Below the pieces are notes generated by a model, which saw nothing but the letters and a program-made list of their open reading frames with translations, was not told where the DNA came from and made no database searches. From the NCBI RefSeq assembly GCF_000429305.1, contig NZ_AUBP01000001.1, positions 124,001-188,000 on the forward strand: DNA of 64,000 bases, given 5' to 3'. A program made the position numbers and the translations under genes. This DNA comes from Desulfovibrio inopinatus DSM 10711. Lineage in GTDB: Bacteria; Desulfobacterota; Desulfovibrionia; Desulfovibrionales; Desulfovibrionaceae. This document shows positions 18,143 to 26,265 of this stretch, one piece after another. Position 1 is the stretch's first letter. Every line of letters starts with the position of its first letter.

Positions 18143-18379
18143 CTAAACGATCATTTTAATTCTCGAAACAAGACAGGCGATCTTTTGGGACGCGACGCCT
18201 TGGGGCGCGCTGCCCTGAGAGGCTCTTTTCCTGCCGAGTTTAAATGGGGTTCCCATGGATTGCCCGCACTCGGGGCAGGCCATGGTCATGCCGCCAATGC
18301 CCTCGGGTAAACGCAACTTTGTTCCACAACCAGGGCAGCTAATAATACCGTTTTGGGGCGTATTGTTAATCATGTGCAT
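18143..18379 (-). CDS. Small zinc-ribbon-like protein
   Basis: A 78-residue protein with two CxxC pairs, SCPGCGTKLRLPEG and ACPECGQSMGTPF (residues ~14-45), which is the layout of a single zinc ribbon of the MJ0042/FmdB-like kind. The rest of the protein is basic and unstructured. The start at 18379 has AGGAGG seven bases upstream. It lies between ubiB and an exported-protein gene on the same strand. It probably binds zinc; DNA, RNA or protein binding cannot be decided. No function is known. Confidence 0.7.
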   Translation of the reverse strand: MHMINNTPQNGIISCPGCGTKLRLPEGIGGMTMACPECGQSMGTPFKLGRKRASQGSAPQGVASQKIACLVSRIKMIV

Positions 18380-18455
18380 GGAGGTTCCTCCTTCGGAGGT
18401 TCGCTGTTTGCTGAATCATTACCAAAAACAAAGCAAAAAGGAGGCCAACATTATA

Positions 18456-19004
18456 TTAACGAAAATTGGAATTGTTGATGTCTATGGCACGAATCAATGT
18501 CTGGACTTTACCCTGCAATCGTTTCACGTCGTCGAAAATAAGAATATTTTGAAAGCCATAGCGAATTAAGCTCTCTTCGACATCTTGTATTCGTTCAAGC
18601 TGTTTGCTGGAATACGTCCGCAAATCAATCATGCGCTCATAAATGAAGCGTTTTGCGTTGGGATTCTGGCAGTTGCACAGAATCCAGAGAAAAAAGAGAT
18701 CCTGAATAGTTTCAGCGAGCTGGATGATCTCTTGATTGATTTCAATAAGCTGGTCCGCTGCTTGAAGTAACGTGATGTCGTTGACCTGTTGGTATTTTGA
18801 CCTCAGACTTTTCAGATGCGTGCGTTGTTCTTTGAGTTCCCGCATGAATTTTGAATAAAAATCCATAAACGCATCGCCTTTGCCGGAAATGGTCTGCGCA
18901 GAGACCGTAAGAGGGCTTGCCAGCATGGTGAAGATCATGACGCAGACAAGCAGGAACGAGTGAGACCGGGCTAAAAACGATGGACGGGAAATTACTGTTC
19001 GCAT
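18456..19004 (-). CDS. Exported helical protein of unknown function
   Basis: The 182-residue product has a signal peptide (HSFLLVCVMIFTMLASPLTVSAQ, first ~37 residues) with an AQT cleavage site, so it is periplasmic. The mature part is predicted largely helical and probably coiled coil (FMRELKEQRTHLKSLRSKYQ; IEINQEIIQLAETIQ), with two cysteines in LCNCQN. I do not recognise a family. The ATG at 19004 fits the signal peptide; an earlier in-frame ATG at 19061 would add 19 odd residues. It is 63 bases downstream of a membrane-protein gene and may share its transcript. Confidence 0.7.
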   Translation of the reverse strand: MRTVISRPSFLARSHSFLLVCVMIFTMLASPLTVSAQTISGKGDAFMDFYSKFMRELKEQRTHLKSLRSKYQQVNDITLLQAADQLIEINQEIIQLAETIQDLFFLWILCNCQNPNAKRFIYERMIDLRTYSSKQLERIQDVEESLIRYGFQNILIFDDVKRLQGKVQTLIRAIDINNSNFR

Positions 19005-19067
19005 TATGGACGCTCCGTATCGGAAAAGCAGTAGTATATGGTTATGATACCATGCCAGCACAATCGG

Positions 19068-19730
19068 TCAAGACTGTGACGGAGAGTGGCTGGCGGGAGA
19101 AGAAGGTTCGGACGGCGTCGACGGAGCCTTGACGCCGAGGTCGCTCCAAGACATGACCGGCTCGCTCGGTTCTTCGTTCTTACGAATGAATTCTTCGAGA
19201 GAACGAAACAGTGGGAGTCGTTTTTTCATCAAAGCGAAGCCAATGCGAATGACAACGTACAACGGGATAAAAAAAGCGGCAAAACCAACCTCGGAGCCAA
19301 CGTATGGAACGGAAAACGGCAATGCAAAACCGATGTCGTCGAAGCGATAGCTGAGCCATCCCATAGCCACAGGGACAGGCCAGAGAGACGCCGCGAACAA
19401 GGCTGCTTTGGAAAAAAAACTGAGGCCAAAAGCTTCATTTGCCACGCGGTTACATGCCTTGTAACTCTGCTTGTCTTTTTGGGCGATCGCTTGAATACTC
19501 AGATTATGATGAGAAATCATCTCTTCATTGATGGTACGATAATGCTTCCGATTGAGGAGATAGACAATTCCCATACTTATTTCGCCCATCAACGTGGCAA
19601 CGGCGGCAAGCACCGTCAGACCGAAAAGAAACGATGGCATGGATTGTCCTGTCCATTCCAGAGCAAGACGGAATGGAGCAATAAGAAACGGGTCGAGCGT
19701 GGTGTTGAGCCACTCTAAAGTCGGGTCCAT
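19068..19730 (-). CDS. Integral membrane protein, possibly of the EMC3/DUF106 type
   Basis: A 220-residue membrane protein with about three or four hydrophobic segments (FLFGLTVLAAVATLMGE; FFSKAALFAASLWPVPVAMGWL; FAAFFIPLYVVIRIGFAL) and a cytosolic helical loop between the first and second (YRTINEEMISHHNLSIQAIAQ). The arrangement of a first helix, a charged helical hairpin and two more helices recalls the Oxa1/EMC3 (DUF106) insertase superfamily, but I see no decisive motif. The C-terminal tail is Pro/Ser-rich. Next downstream is the exported helical protein. No strong ribosome-binding site is visible at the chosen start. Confidence 0.65.
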   Translation of the reverse strand: MDPTLEWLNTTLDPFLIAPFRLALEWTGQSMPSFLFGLTVLAAVATLMGEISMGIVYLLNRKHYRTINEEMISHHNLSIQAIAQKDKQSYKACNRVANEAFGLSFFSKAALFAASLWPVPVAMGWLSYRFDDIGFALPFSVPYVGSEVGFAAFFIPLYVVIRIGFALMKKRLPLFRSLEEFIRKNEEPSEPVMSWSDLGVKAPSTPSEPSSPASHSPSQS

Positions 19731-19969
19731 AGGGGGGAGACGCCTCCGGTTGGAAAAGATATCGAGAATGCGTGGAATACGGTCTTGCCTTTAGACGTGG
19801 AAAAGAGTGTGCCGCATCTTGTCAGCAATGGCAATTCCCGACTCGGTATCCGCAGGGCGTGCGAACGTCAAACCACGGTGCATGTCTCCTGTCGGGATGG
19901 ACGGCCATGTCACTATACGCATGTAAAATCGATGTCTGACGCCGCGAGGATGTGCAAGGATATCTTTTG

Positions 19970-20734
19970 CTATATGACCGTATGCTTGCAGTTGACTCCT
20001 TTTTTGATGAAAATGACACTTTCACCGATGTTCTCTGCTTGGTCGCATACGCGTTTGATATTGTGCGTCAGGAAGGAAATCACAACAGCCCGCTCAAGCT
20101 GGCGCGGGTTGCGTGGATTATCGTTGAGCATTTCTCGAAAGAGGCGCACATTGAGATTGATGGCATCGTCGTTCTGGTCACCGATTGTTTCTGCAAGGTT
20201 TATATCGAGATCGGAAAAGGCCGTGATAGCTTTTTGAACGAGAGACTGGGCAAGCTGTGACAGTTCAATCAAGGGTTCGGGCAAGGAAAAGATGCCCATG
20301 CTATTGAATTCATCAACGCGTCTGGCAATATTGACGGCTTCGTCGCCCATGCGTTCGATATTGCCGCTGATTCGCATGCTTCCGACAATGTATCGCAAAT
20401 CACGAGCAACAGGCTGATGAAGAGCGAGCAGACGCAGAACCATGGCATCGATGCCGATTTCTCGTCGATCGATTTCTTTGTCTCCCACAAGAACTTGGCG
20501 AGCCAGCCGGGTATCACGGTTTGTTATCGCCCGAATGGCCAGCCGGATGGATTGTTGTGCAAAACGCATCGATGTCAGCATAGTGATACGCAGTATCTCC
20601 ATGTCAGATTCCAGGAGCGTTTTGAGGCGTGGAGACGTCGTGACCGTACGCCTTGATGAATAATCTTCGGTCATAGAGCTACGATCGGACATGGTAGAAA
20701 TTGATTCCGGCCTGGCTGTAAGGTTAATGGTCAT
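19970..20734 (-). CDS. phoU: PhoU-type phosphate signalling regulator
   Basis: A 254-residue protein with the two repeated PhoU three-helix bundles. The metal-binding signature DKEIDRREIGIDAMVL lies in the first repeat and DDAINLNVRLFREML in the second, with RISGNIERMGDEAVNIARRV and HNIKRVCDQAENIGESV. PhoU links Pst phosphate transport to a PhoR-type kinase and keeps the Pho regulon off when phosphate is sufficient. No pst, phoR or phoB gene is in the window, so this may be an orphan PhoU. The N-terminal ~40 residues are an extension with no homology that I can see; the start could be the ATG at 20692. Confidence 0.92.
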   Translation of the reverse strand: MTINLTARPESISTMSDRSSMTEDYSSRRTVTTSPRLKTLLESDMEILRITMLTSMRFAQQSIRLAIRAITNRDTRLARQVLVGDKEIDRREIGIDAMVLRLLALHQPVARDLRYIVGSMRISGNIERMGDEAVNIARRVDEFNSMGIFSLPEPLIELSQLAQSLVQKAITAFSDLDINLAETIGDQNDDAINLNVRLFREMLNDNPRNPRQLERAVVISFLTHNIKRVCDQAENIGESVIFIKKGVNCKHTVI

Positions 20735-20992
20735 TACTCTTTTGTGAGACTTTCGAGTTTATGAGTGCGTGTACAAAATGTGTTACACAAGGTCATGAAC
20801 AGGGTATAAATCACTGCGTGTTTTTATTCGTGATGCGGCACTGATCTTTGCCAACTACTCAATCAATGTGGCAATTACGTGAAGATTCGTACTACAGTAT
20901 TTTTCTGATGAAAAAATGATGCATGTTTAACCTAAATGGTGTCCGTTTTTCCCGTGTTTTTTCCTTAAAACCGTTAGCGCATCGAGTTTATT

Positions 20993-21673
20993 GTGAATGA
21001 ACAGCAAAAAAATACCTCGTCTTTTCGTCTCCACGAAGCGTCAACTCCGACCGATATTGAACGTGCTTCCATGGCCATTATCGAGGCTGAAGCCCCAACG
21101 CCGCGACCTTTCAGTGGTCGAGCTTGGATTGTTGCTCGACGACTTGTACACACGAGCGCGGATTTCGATATTCTGAACACCCTGCATTTTCATCCTGACG
21201 CCGTTACGCGAGGTGTTGAAGCCATACGAAACGGGGCGACGTTGATAACCGATACCGAAATGGCTCGGGCCGGGATGACACGTCGTCGACTTGATCCGTT
21301 TGGAGTGCGTGTGGTCTGTTTCATGTCTGATCCGGAGGTCGCCGAGGTGGCACGCATGGAAGGCATCACGCGGGCTCGAGCAGCCATGGACCGGGCTATG
21401 GCCTTGCCCGGACCGAAGATTATTGCCATTGGCAATGCGCCGACCGCATTGCTTCGGCTTCTTGAGTGCGTCGACGCTGGCGCACCTCCACCTGAGCTTG
21501 TTGTAGGCATGCCCGTAGGCTTTGTGAATGCGGCAGAGTCCAAGGATTTGTTGATGGCATCGACATTGTCGTTCATTACGGTCGCTGGCCGGAAGGGAGG
21601 ATCGAATTTGGCCGCAGCCGCGATCAACGCACTCGCTGAGATGGCTCTGGAGGATGCCGGTTTGACCGGTTAA
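20993..21673 (+). CDS. cbiC: Precorrin-8X methylmutase / cobalt-precorrin-8 methylmutase
   Basis: The 226-residue product matches the CbiC/CobH family. The active-site histidine is in VHTSADFDI, and the sequence also has GVEAIRNGATLITDTEMARAG, GNAPTALLRLLE and VGMPVGFVNAAESKDLL. The enzyme moves a methyl group from C-11 to C-12 to give hydrogenobyrinate or cobyrinate, late in corrin-ring synthesis. It starts with GTG at 20993 with a weak ribosome-binding site; its ~40 N-terminal residues precede the conserved core. It stands alone: no other cobalamin gene is in the window, and I see no cobalamin riboswitch in the 258 bases upstream. Confidence 0.95.
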   Translation: MNEQQKNTSSFRLHEASTPTDIERASMAIIEAEAPTPRPFSGRAWIVARRLVHTSADFDILNTLHFHPDAVTRGVEAIRNGATLITDTEMARAGMTRRRLDPFGVRVVCFMSDPEVAEVARMEGITRARAAMDRAMALPGPKIIAIGNAPTALLRLLECVDAGAPPPELVVGMPVGFVNAAESKDLLMASTLSFITVAGRKGGSNLAAAAINALAEMALEDAGLTG

Positions 21674-21787
21674 TCTTCTGTGGCGAAGTGTGTGTGGAGC
21701 GTGCTGTACATACACGTCCCTGTTCGACCACGGTGTCGTTTTACGTTATAGGTATTCTTTCTTCGGGTGACACGACAGGGGGATGAT

Positions 21788-23062
21788 ATGCGCATTGTCC
21801 GGCTTGAGTTGGAAGGATTTCGGGGGATTGCCACGCTTGCACTCGAATTTGATCCACGTGTCAATGTGTTTGTCGGTGTCAACGGCTCGGGCAAGACCGC
21901 TGTACTCGATGCCATCGTGCTGATGCTATCGTGGTTGACAGCCAGAAAGCGTCATCCCAATGCCGTGGGAAAGCGCTTGCGTGAGGCCGATATCTCCAAT
22001 ACTGCCGACTTTTGTCGCCTTCGCCTCGAAGCACGCTATGGTGATCAGATCTTTTCCTGGACCATGGTCAAAGTTCGACCAGGGTGCCACCGGCCTTGTG
22101 TACGCACCAATTTGCGTGAACTCAATGAGCTGGCGAAACGATTACGCAAAGCAACGAATGGATCGGGGCATGCGACCAAGTTGCCCTTGTTTGCCGCCTA
22201 CCCCGTCCATCGGACCGTGGCTGATGTGTCTCTTGGCCGCAATCTTAAGCATCCATCCAATCTTGATCAGCCTGTCGTGAACCGATTGACCGATCCTCCT
22301 GGTTTTCGATCCTTTTTTTCGTGGCTGCGCCATTATGATCATGCCTTGGTGAGTGGGGATGAAAACGGGCAGGATTCGTCGCACCCCATTGATCCAGAAA
22401 CGCAACGCCAGCTATTAGCTGTTCACGCCGCCTTGGCCGGGTTTCTTCCGCAATTGCACACAACGTGTTCGTCCCGCTTGAAGTCGCTTGGTTCGTTGCA
22501 AAAATGTGGCGTGCGATTACGGATCGAGCAGTTATCGGTCGGGGAAAAGAGTTTACTTGCCTTGGTGGGCGATTTAGCCAGACGGCTCGCTGTTGCCGAT
22601 CCTTTGGAAGAAAATCCATTGGCTGGCCGCGGTATCGTAATCATTGACGAGCTCGACTTACATTTGCATCCGGGGTGGCAACGCATGATTGCGCCACGCT
22701 TGTTGGAGACTTTCCCCGAATGTCAGTTTCTTTTGTCCACCCATTCCCCCTATGTGGTCAGCCATGTTCGACCCGAGAATGTATTTTTGTTGTGGCAAAA
22801 CGAGAATGGCGATGTGGAATGTGAATCGCCTGATTTGTCGTATGGGCAGACCGTAGAGCGTATTCTTGAAGATATTTTTTCGGCACCGGCTCGTCCGACG
22901 GAAATTGCCGGAAAATTGCGTGAATTGTTTTTACGCATTGAGCGGGGAGAGCTTGATGAGGCTGGCCTCATGCTTGACGAATTGACCGAGGAGATCGGGG
23001 AAGACCCTGAATTACTCAAAGCCCATATGCTGATCAAAGCCCGAGCCCGAACTGTGCGATGA
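21788..23062 (+). CDS. ptuA: PtuA-like AAA ATPase of a Septu-type defence system
   Basis: A 424-residue ATPase of the RecF/SMC-like type. The Walker A GVNGSGKT is at residues 30-37, a signature-like LSVGEKSLLALV lies near 262, Walker B is IVIIDELDLHLHPGWQ with Asp287-Glu288, and the switch motif is LLSTHSPYVV. There is no long coiled coil. The ATG at 21788 follows AGGGGG. The stop overlaps the start of an HNH nuclease gene (ATGA), the arrangement of Septu (PtuA-PtuB) anti-phage systems, in which the ATPase complex holds the nuclease and controls DNA or tRNA cleavage. The name rests on this pairing; a sequence search is needed to fix the subtype. Confidence 0.8.
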   Translation: MRIVRLELEGFRGIATLALEFDPRVNVFVGVNGSGKTAVLDAIVLMLSWLTARKRHPNAVGKRLREADISNTADFCRLRLEARYGDQIFSWTMVKVRPGCHRPCVRTNLRELNELAKRLRKATNGSGHATKLPLFAAYPVHRTVADVSLGRNLKHPSNLDQPVVNRLTDPPGFRSFFSWLRHYDHALVSGDENGQDSSHPIDPETQRQLLAVHAALAGFLPQLHTTCSSRLKSLGSLQKCGVRLRIEQLSVGEKSLLALVGDLARRLAVADPLEENPLAGRGIVIIDELDLHLHPGWQRMIAPRLLETFPECQFLLSTHSPYVVSHVRPENVFLLWQNENGDVECESPDLSYGQTVERILEDIFSAPARPTEIAGKLRELFLRIERGELDEAGLMLDELTEEIGEDPELLKAHMLIKARARTVR

Positions 23063-23760
23063 AGTATATTCGCAAATTTTCTTCACCTGAATCGTTTGAA
23101 GACTGGAAGCGGCGTCATCCCGGTGCTGATTGGCATGAATTTTCGCTACCACACAATGCGCCGGTCAAAGACGACCTCGCCGATTCTCTACGACGGGAGC
23201 AAGGGCGTATTTGTTGTTATTGCGAAAAAAGACTCTCTCGGCGTCGTTCGCATATTGAGCATATTAAGCCTCGGTCCGTCTTTCCGGATTCTACGCTCAA
23301 GTACAGTAATCTTGCCGCAAGCTGTAATGGGGGACCGACGCGGCAAAATGCATGTTGTGGACACAAAAAGGGCGCCTGGTATTCACCACGGTTTGTTTCG
23401 CCGTATGATCGATCGTGTGAGCATCGATTTCTTGTCACGGCGGCCGGTGAAATTGCACCACGAAATCCAAAGGACATTAGCGCTGCCGAAACAATACGAC
23501 GCCTGGGACTCAATACTCCGGATCTGTGCGCCATGCGACGCACCGTTTACGATGTTCTGATTGAACTTAAATCCACATTGCCGCCAGAGCGTTTTCAAGA
23601 ACATATCGAACAAAGTTTGCTTCCTGACGGGAATGGTTTGTTCGAGCCATTTTGGTCTACCATCGAATATGTCGGGACAATGTTAACTCTCGATGGTTTG
23701 GAAATTCCCGATGAATTGCCAGCACCACGGAAAACCAAAAAACGAAAACGCCGTTGGTAA
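23059..23760 (+). CDS. ptuB: PtuB-like HNH endonuclease (TIGR02646-type)
   Basis: A 233-residue nuclease. Its zinc and active site is visible: ICCYCEKRL (Cys52-Cys55), the HNH-type HIEHIKPRS (His65-His68), NLAASCNGG and NACCGHKKG with further Cys/His ligands. This is the pattern of the retron- and Septu-associated HNH family. The C-terminal tail is basic (KTKKRKRRW). It starts inside the ATPase stop codon, so the two are translated together, and its stop lies in a terminator hairpin. Together the genes are expected to give abortive phage defence. No reverse transcriptase or non-coding RNA of a retron is nearby, so plain Septu fits better than a retron. Confidence 0.8.
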   Translation: MKYIRKFSSPESFEDWKRRHPGADWHEFSLPHNAPVKDDLADSLRREQGRICCYCEKRLSRRRSHIEHIKPRSVFPDSTLKYSNLAASCNGGPTRQNACCGHKKGAWYSPRFVSPYDRSCEHRFLVTAAGEIAPRNPKDISAAETIRRLGLNTPDLCAMRRTVYDVLIELKSTLPPERFQEHIEQSLLPDGNGLFEPFWSTIEYVGTMLTLDGLEIPDELPAPRKTKKRKRRW

Positions 23761-23767
23761 CGGCGTT
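23747..23767. terminator. Bidirectional terminator between ptuB and moeA
   Basis: AACGCCGTT and AACGGCGTT form a perfect 9-bp stem with a 3-base loop that includes the ptuB stop codon region. T-rich tracts follow on both strands (TATTT on plus; TTTCGTTTTTT on minus). Confidence 0.8.
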
Positions 23768-23818
23768 ATTTCGTGTTGTGGAAAGCTTTCTTTCACAATG
23801 AGGGCGTGTCGTTCTGCG

Positions 23819-25057
23819 CTACAGCATCATCACATCCACTTCGATATCCGCGTCGAGGCCTTCATTCTCTGCATCAATCACGACAAGTCCTTCTGCAGCA
23901 AGCATGGTCTTGAGGAGGCCGGATTTTCCTAGAATGGGATGCGCTTTTGGAAGGGCATTGGGCTGTGCTTCGAGGCGAACTCGAACATAGTCCTGTCGGC
24001 CCGGCTTGGAAAAAACGTTGCGGGCCATGATTGCCCGAATGGATGGACGTTGTGCGGTGAGTGCATCATGACGACCGGCGAGAGACTGAATGAAAGGAGT
24101 GACAAAGATGAAAAAGACGACTTGCGCCGATGTCACTTGTCCAGGGAGGCCGAGAATGGCTTTGCCGGCAATGCGACCAAGAATCGTTGGTTTTCCCGGA
24201 CTCACTGCAATGCCGTGAGCCAGAATTTCGGCATCAGAGCAGGATTTGATGGCATCGAGTGTGAAATCGCGTACTCCAATGGACGATCCCCCAGATAGAA
24301 GGATGACATCACATTCTTTCACGGCCTGTTGAAGCGATGCCGTCAGGGCGGAAAGATTATCGGGGACAAGGCCATAAGCGCGTGGGATACCGCCAGCTTC
24401 GGTGATCATGCAGGATAGCGCATGCGTGTTGACATCGCGAATATGTCCGGGAGGCGGTGTCTGATCAATAGGAACAAGCTCGTCTCCCGTAGAAAGAATG
24501 CCGACAACAGGCTTGGTTCCAACGGTGACATGTGTGATTCCCAAAGCTGCCAAAAGGCCGATGCGGGCTGGAGTGAGTCGCATGCCAGCTTCAAGGGCCT
24601 CGTCTCCTTGGCGGACATCTTCACCGGGGAGCATGACGTTGTCGCCGGGGGCCGGTGACTTACGCATTTCAATCGTTCCCGCTCCAAGATCTTCAGTATG
24701 TTCCACCATGACAACAGCATCGGCTCCGGGGGGCAGGCTGCCACCGGTGACGATTCGAGCGCAGGTGAGAGGTGCCAGCGGTGTTGTAGAAATTTCTTGA
24801 ATATCAAGCTCCTGAGCGAGTTCGATATAGGCCGGATTGCCTTCACTGGCGCCAAAGACATCGGCAGCGCGCACGGCATAGCCATCCATACCCGAACGGC
24901 CTCGTTGTGGCAGGTTTTCGGGAGCCGTGATGGATTGTCCAACAAAGCGCCCGTGTGCATGCTCAAGGGGAATATTTTCAAGCGGGAGTGGAGAAAAATC
25001 GGCAAGTAGTTCGGTGAAACGGGCAACGGAAACGACCTGGAAGAACGGTTTATCCAT
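23819..25057 (-). CDS. moeA: Molybdopterin molybdotransferase MoeA
   Basis: A 412-residue protein with MoeA landmarks: LPQRGRSGMDGYAVRA (domain I), IVTGGSLPPGADAVVMVEHT, the MoCF-binding core VGILSTGDELV, ILLSGGSSIGVRD and HGIAVSPGKPTILG. It hydrolyses adenylyl-molybdopterin and inserts molybdate (or tungstate) into the cofactor. It is the last gene of a minus-strand run behind a ThiF-like gene (118 bases) and a MoaD-like gene. In Desulfovibrio-type bacteria such clusters often serve tungsten aldehyde:ferredoxin oxidoreductases, but no such enzyme is encoded here. A second housekeeping moeA probably exists elsewhere. Confidence 0.95.
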   Translation of the reverse strand: MDKPFFQVVSVARFTELLADFSPLPLENIPLEHAHGRFVGQSITAPENLPQRGRSGMDGYAVRAADVFGASEGNPAYIELAQELDIQEISTTPLAPLTCARIVTGGSLPPGADAVVMVEHTEDLGAGTIEMRKSPAPGDNVMLPGEDVRQGDEALEAGMRLTPARIGLLAALGITHVTVGTKPVVGILSTGDELVPIDQTPPPGHIRDVNTHALSCMITEAGGIPRAYGLVPDNLSALTASLQQAVKECDVILLSGGSSIGVRDFTLDAIKSCSDAEILAHGIAVSPGKPTILGRIAGKAILGLPGQVTSAQVVFFIFVTPFIQSLAGRHDALTAQRPSIRAIMARNVFSKPGRQDYVRVRLEAQPNALPKAHPILGKSGLLKTMLAAEGLVVIDAENEGLDADIEVDVMML

Positions 25058-25175
25058 GTGTAACTCTCATAAGCAGACGGTTGGGCCTTTGCAGGGCAGA
25101 AGACGACGGAAAACAATGCTATCAAGCCAACGATGTTGGAAGCATCGTTGGCGTAATGTGGCAAGGTCGATAATA

Positions 25176-26024
25176 CTATGCTGTAAGGTGCATGATTTCA
25201 AATGTCATATCGGTGAGGTCCATCACCAGCACCTTGCCGACCAGTGCCGCTTGCTTTCCAGTCACAAGGCGTAAGACCTCATTGGCTTGGATCGACGCAA
25301 CCAAGGCGACGGAAGGGGCCTGACAGCCGAGGACATCTTCGGCAGAAGAACCACTGCCTTCCGAGAACAACGAAAATGGGCTGGTCTCTCCGGGAAGCAC
25401 TGTCGCAACAAAACCGGTATTGCCGGCAACGGCTCCGGTTACAAGGGGAAGATTGCGATTCGTTGCAACGCGGGACAGTGTCGGGCGGTCGGCATGTCCG
25501 CCTAAAGCGTCGATACAAACACTGGCCGGGGCAAGAAACTTTTCCATGGAGGATTCGGTGAGAAAGGATGGTTCACCGTGAAATGTGACAGATGGATTGA
25601 TGGAAAGTACTCTATCTCGCGCCGCTTCGGCCTTGGGACGACTCAAGTCTCCGCTTTGACTGAGAAGCTGTCTGTTGAGGTTTGATTCCTCGAACGCATC
25701 GCCATCGGCTCCCCAAATCGTTCCGACACCGGCACGAGCGAGGAGTTCGAGAATATATCCACCCAGACCACCCAAACCGACCAGGCCGACTGTCGCGCTG
25801 AGGAGTGCATGTTGGTCTTGCCGTGTGTATGTTTTGAGATTGCGTATATAACGCAATGGAACAATATCGGCTGCAAGCGCGGCGAGTTCAACATCACGTA
25901 AAGAAAGACCAAACGTTGTCGCCACGGTTTGAACAGACGGTCCATCGACCGTCTCAACAGGTTCTCCGTCTGGAAGTTGCTGATGGCGAGCGACGTTTCG
26001 CAGGGCTTGAGAGAGGTCGTGCAT
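25176..26024 (-). CDS. ThiF/MoeB/HesA family E1-like adenylyltransferase
   Basis: A 282-residue protein with the Rossmann ATP site VGLVGLGGLGGYILELLARAGVG, the DGDAFEESNLNRQLL loop with its conserved Arg, and CIDALGGHADR. It should adenylate the C-terminal glycine of a ubiquitin-like carrier, as MoeB does for MoaD. The partner is plainly the MoaD-like protein, whose stop is one base upstream. About 50 extra N-terminal residues precede the E1 domain. The two CxxC zinc pairs of MoeB are not visible, as in several HesA-type proteins. Start has GGAGG. It could serve sulfur transfer for molybdopterin or, less likely, thiamine. Confidence 0.9.
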   Translation of the reverse strand: MHDLSQALRNVARHQQLPDGEPVETVDGPSVQTVATTFGLSLRDVELAALAADIVPLRYIRNLKTYTRQDQHALLSATVGLVGLGGLGGYILELLARAGVGTIWGADGDAFEESNLNRQLLSQSGDLSRPKAEAARDRVLSINPSVTFHGEPSFLTESSMEKFLAPASVCIDALGGHADRPTLSRVATNRNLPLVTGAVAGNTGFVATVLPGETSPFSLFSEGSGSSAEDVLGCQAPSVALVASIQANEVLRLVTGKQAALVGKVLVMDLTDMTFEIMHLTA

Positions 26025-26025
26025 A

Positions 26026-26250
26026 TTATCCTCCTGTCACAGCTGGAATAAGGGAGACGTGATCGTCTGCGGTCAGGGGCGAAGCGTATTCGGCTGGAAA
26101 TTGGTTTATGAGTACAACCGTGACGTCCTCCTGAGGAATATGCAAAAAAGACAGCAGGTCTGTCACCCGTCCGTTTTCAGGAAGCGTGACGATGCCCTCC
26201 TGCGGTGCGTAGCTAGCGAGCGTTGCGAAGCATTTGACGTGGACATCCAT
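26026..26250 (-). CDS. MoaD/ThiS-like ubiquitin-fold sulfur carrier
   Basis: A 74-residue beta-grasp protein ending in TGG, the di-glycine tail that is adenylated and thiocarboxylated. NGRVTDLLSFLHIP, VVLINQFPAEY and DDHVSLIPAVTGG match the MoaD layout. It should donate sulfur for the dithiolene of molybdopterin, activated by the adjacent E1-like protein. Start has AAGGAATCACC spacing. It begins only 15 bases after the stop of a hybrid kinase on the same strand, which suggests a shared transcript. Confidence 0.9.
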   Translation of the reverse strand: MDVHVKCFATLASYAPQEGIVTLPENGRVTDLLSFLHIPQEDVTVVLINQFPAEYASPLTADDHVSLIPAVTGG

Positions 26251-26265
26251 GGTGATTCCTTTTCG

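Noticed and set aside
20735-20992. Possible cobalamin riboswitch upstream of cbiC (GGCACTG-like text).
   Set aside because: No B12-box context or conserved stem arrangement is seen, and the ribosome-binding site is not sequestered by any visible hairpin.
21788-23767. Retron interpretation of the ATPase-HNH pair.
   Set aside because: No reverse transcriptase gene or msr-msd RNA region is found on either side.
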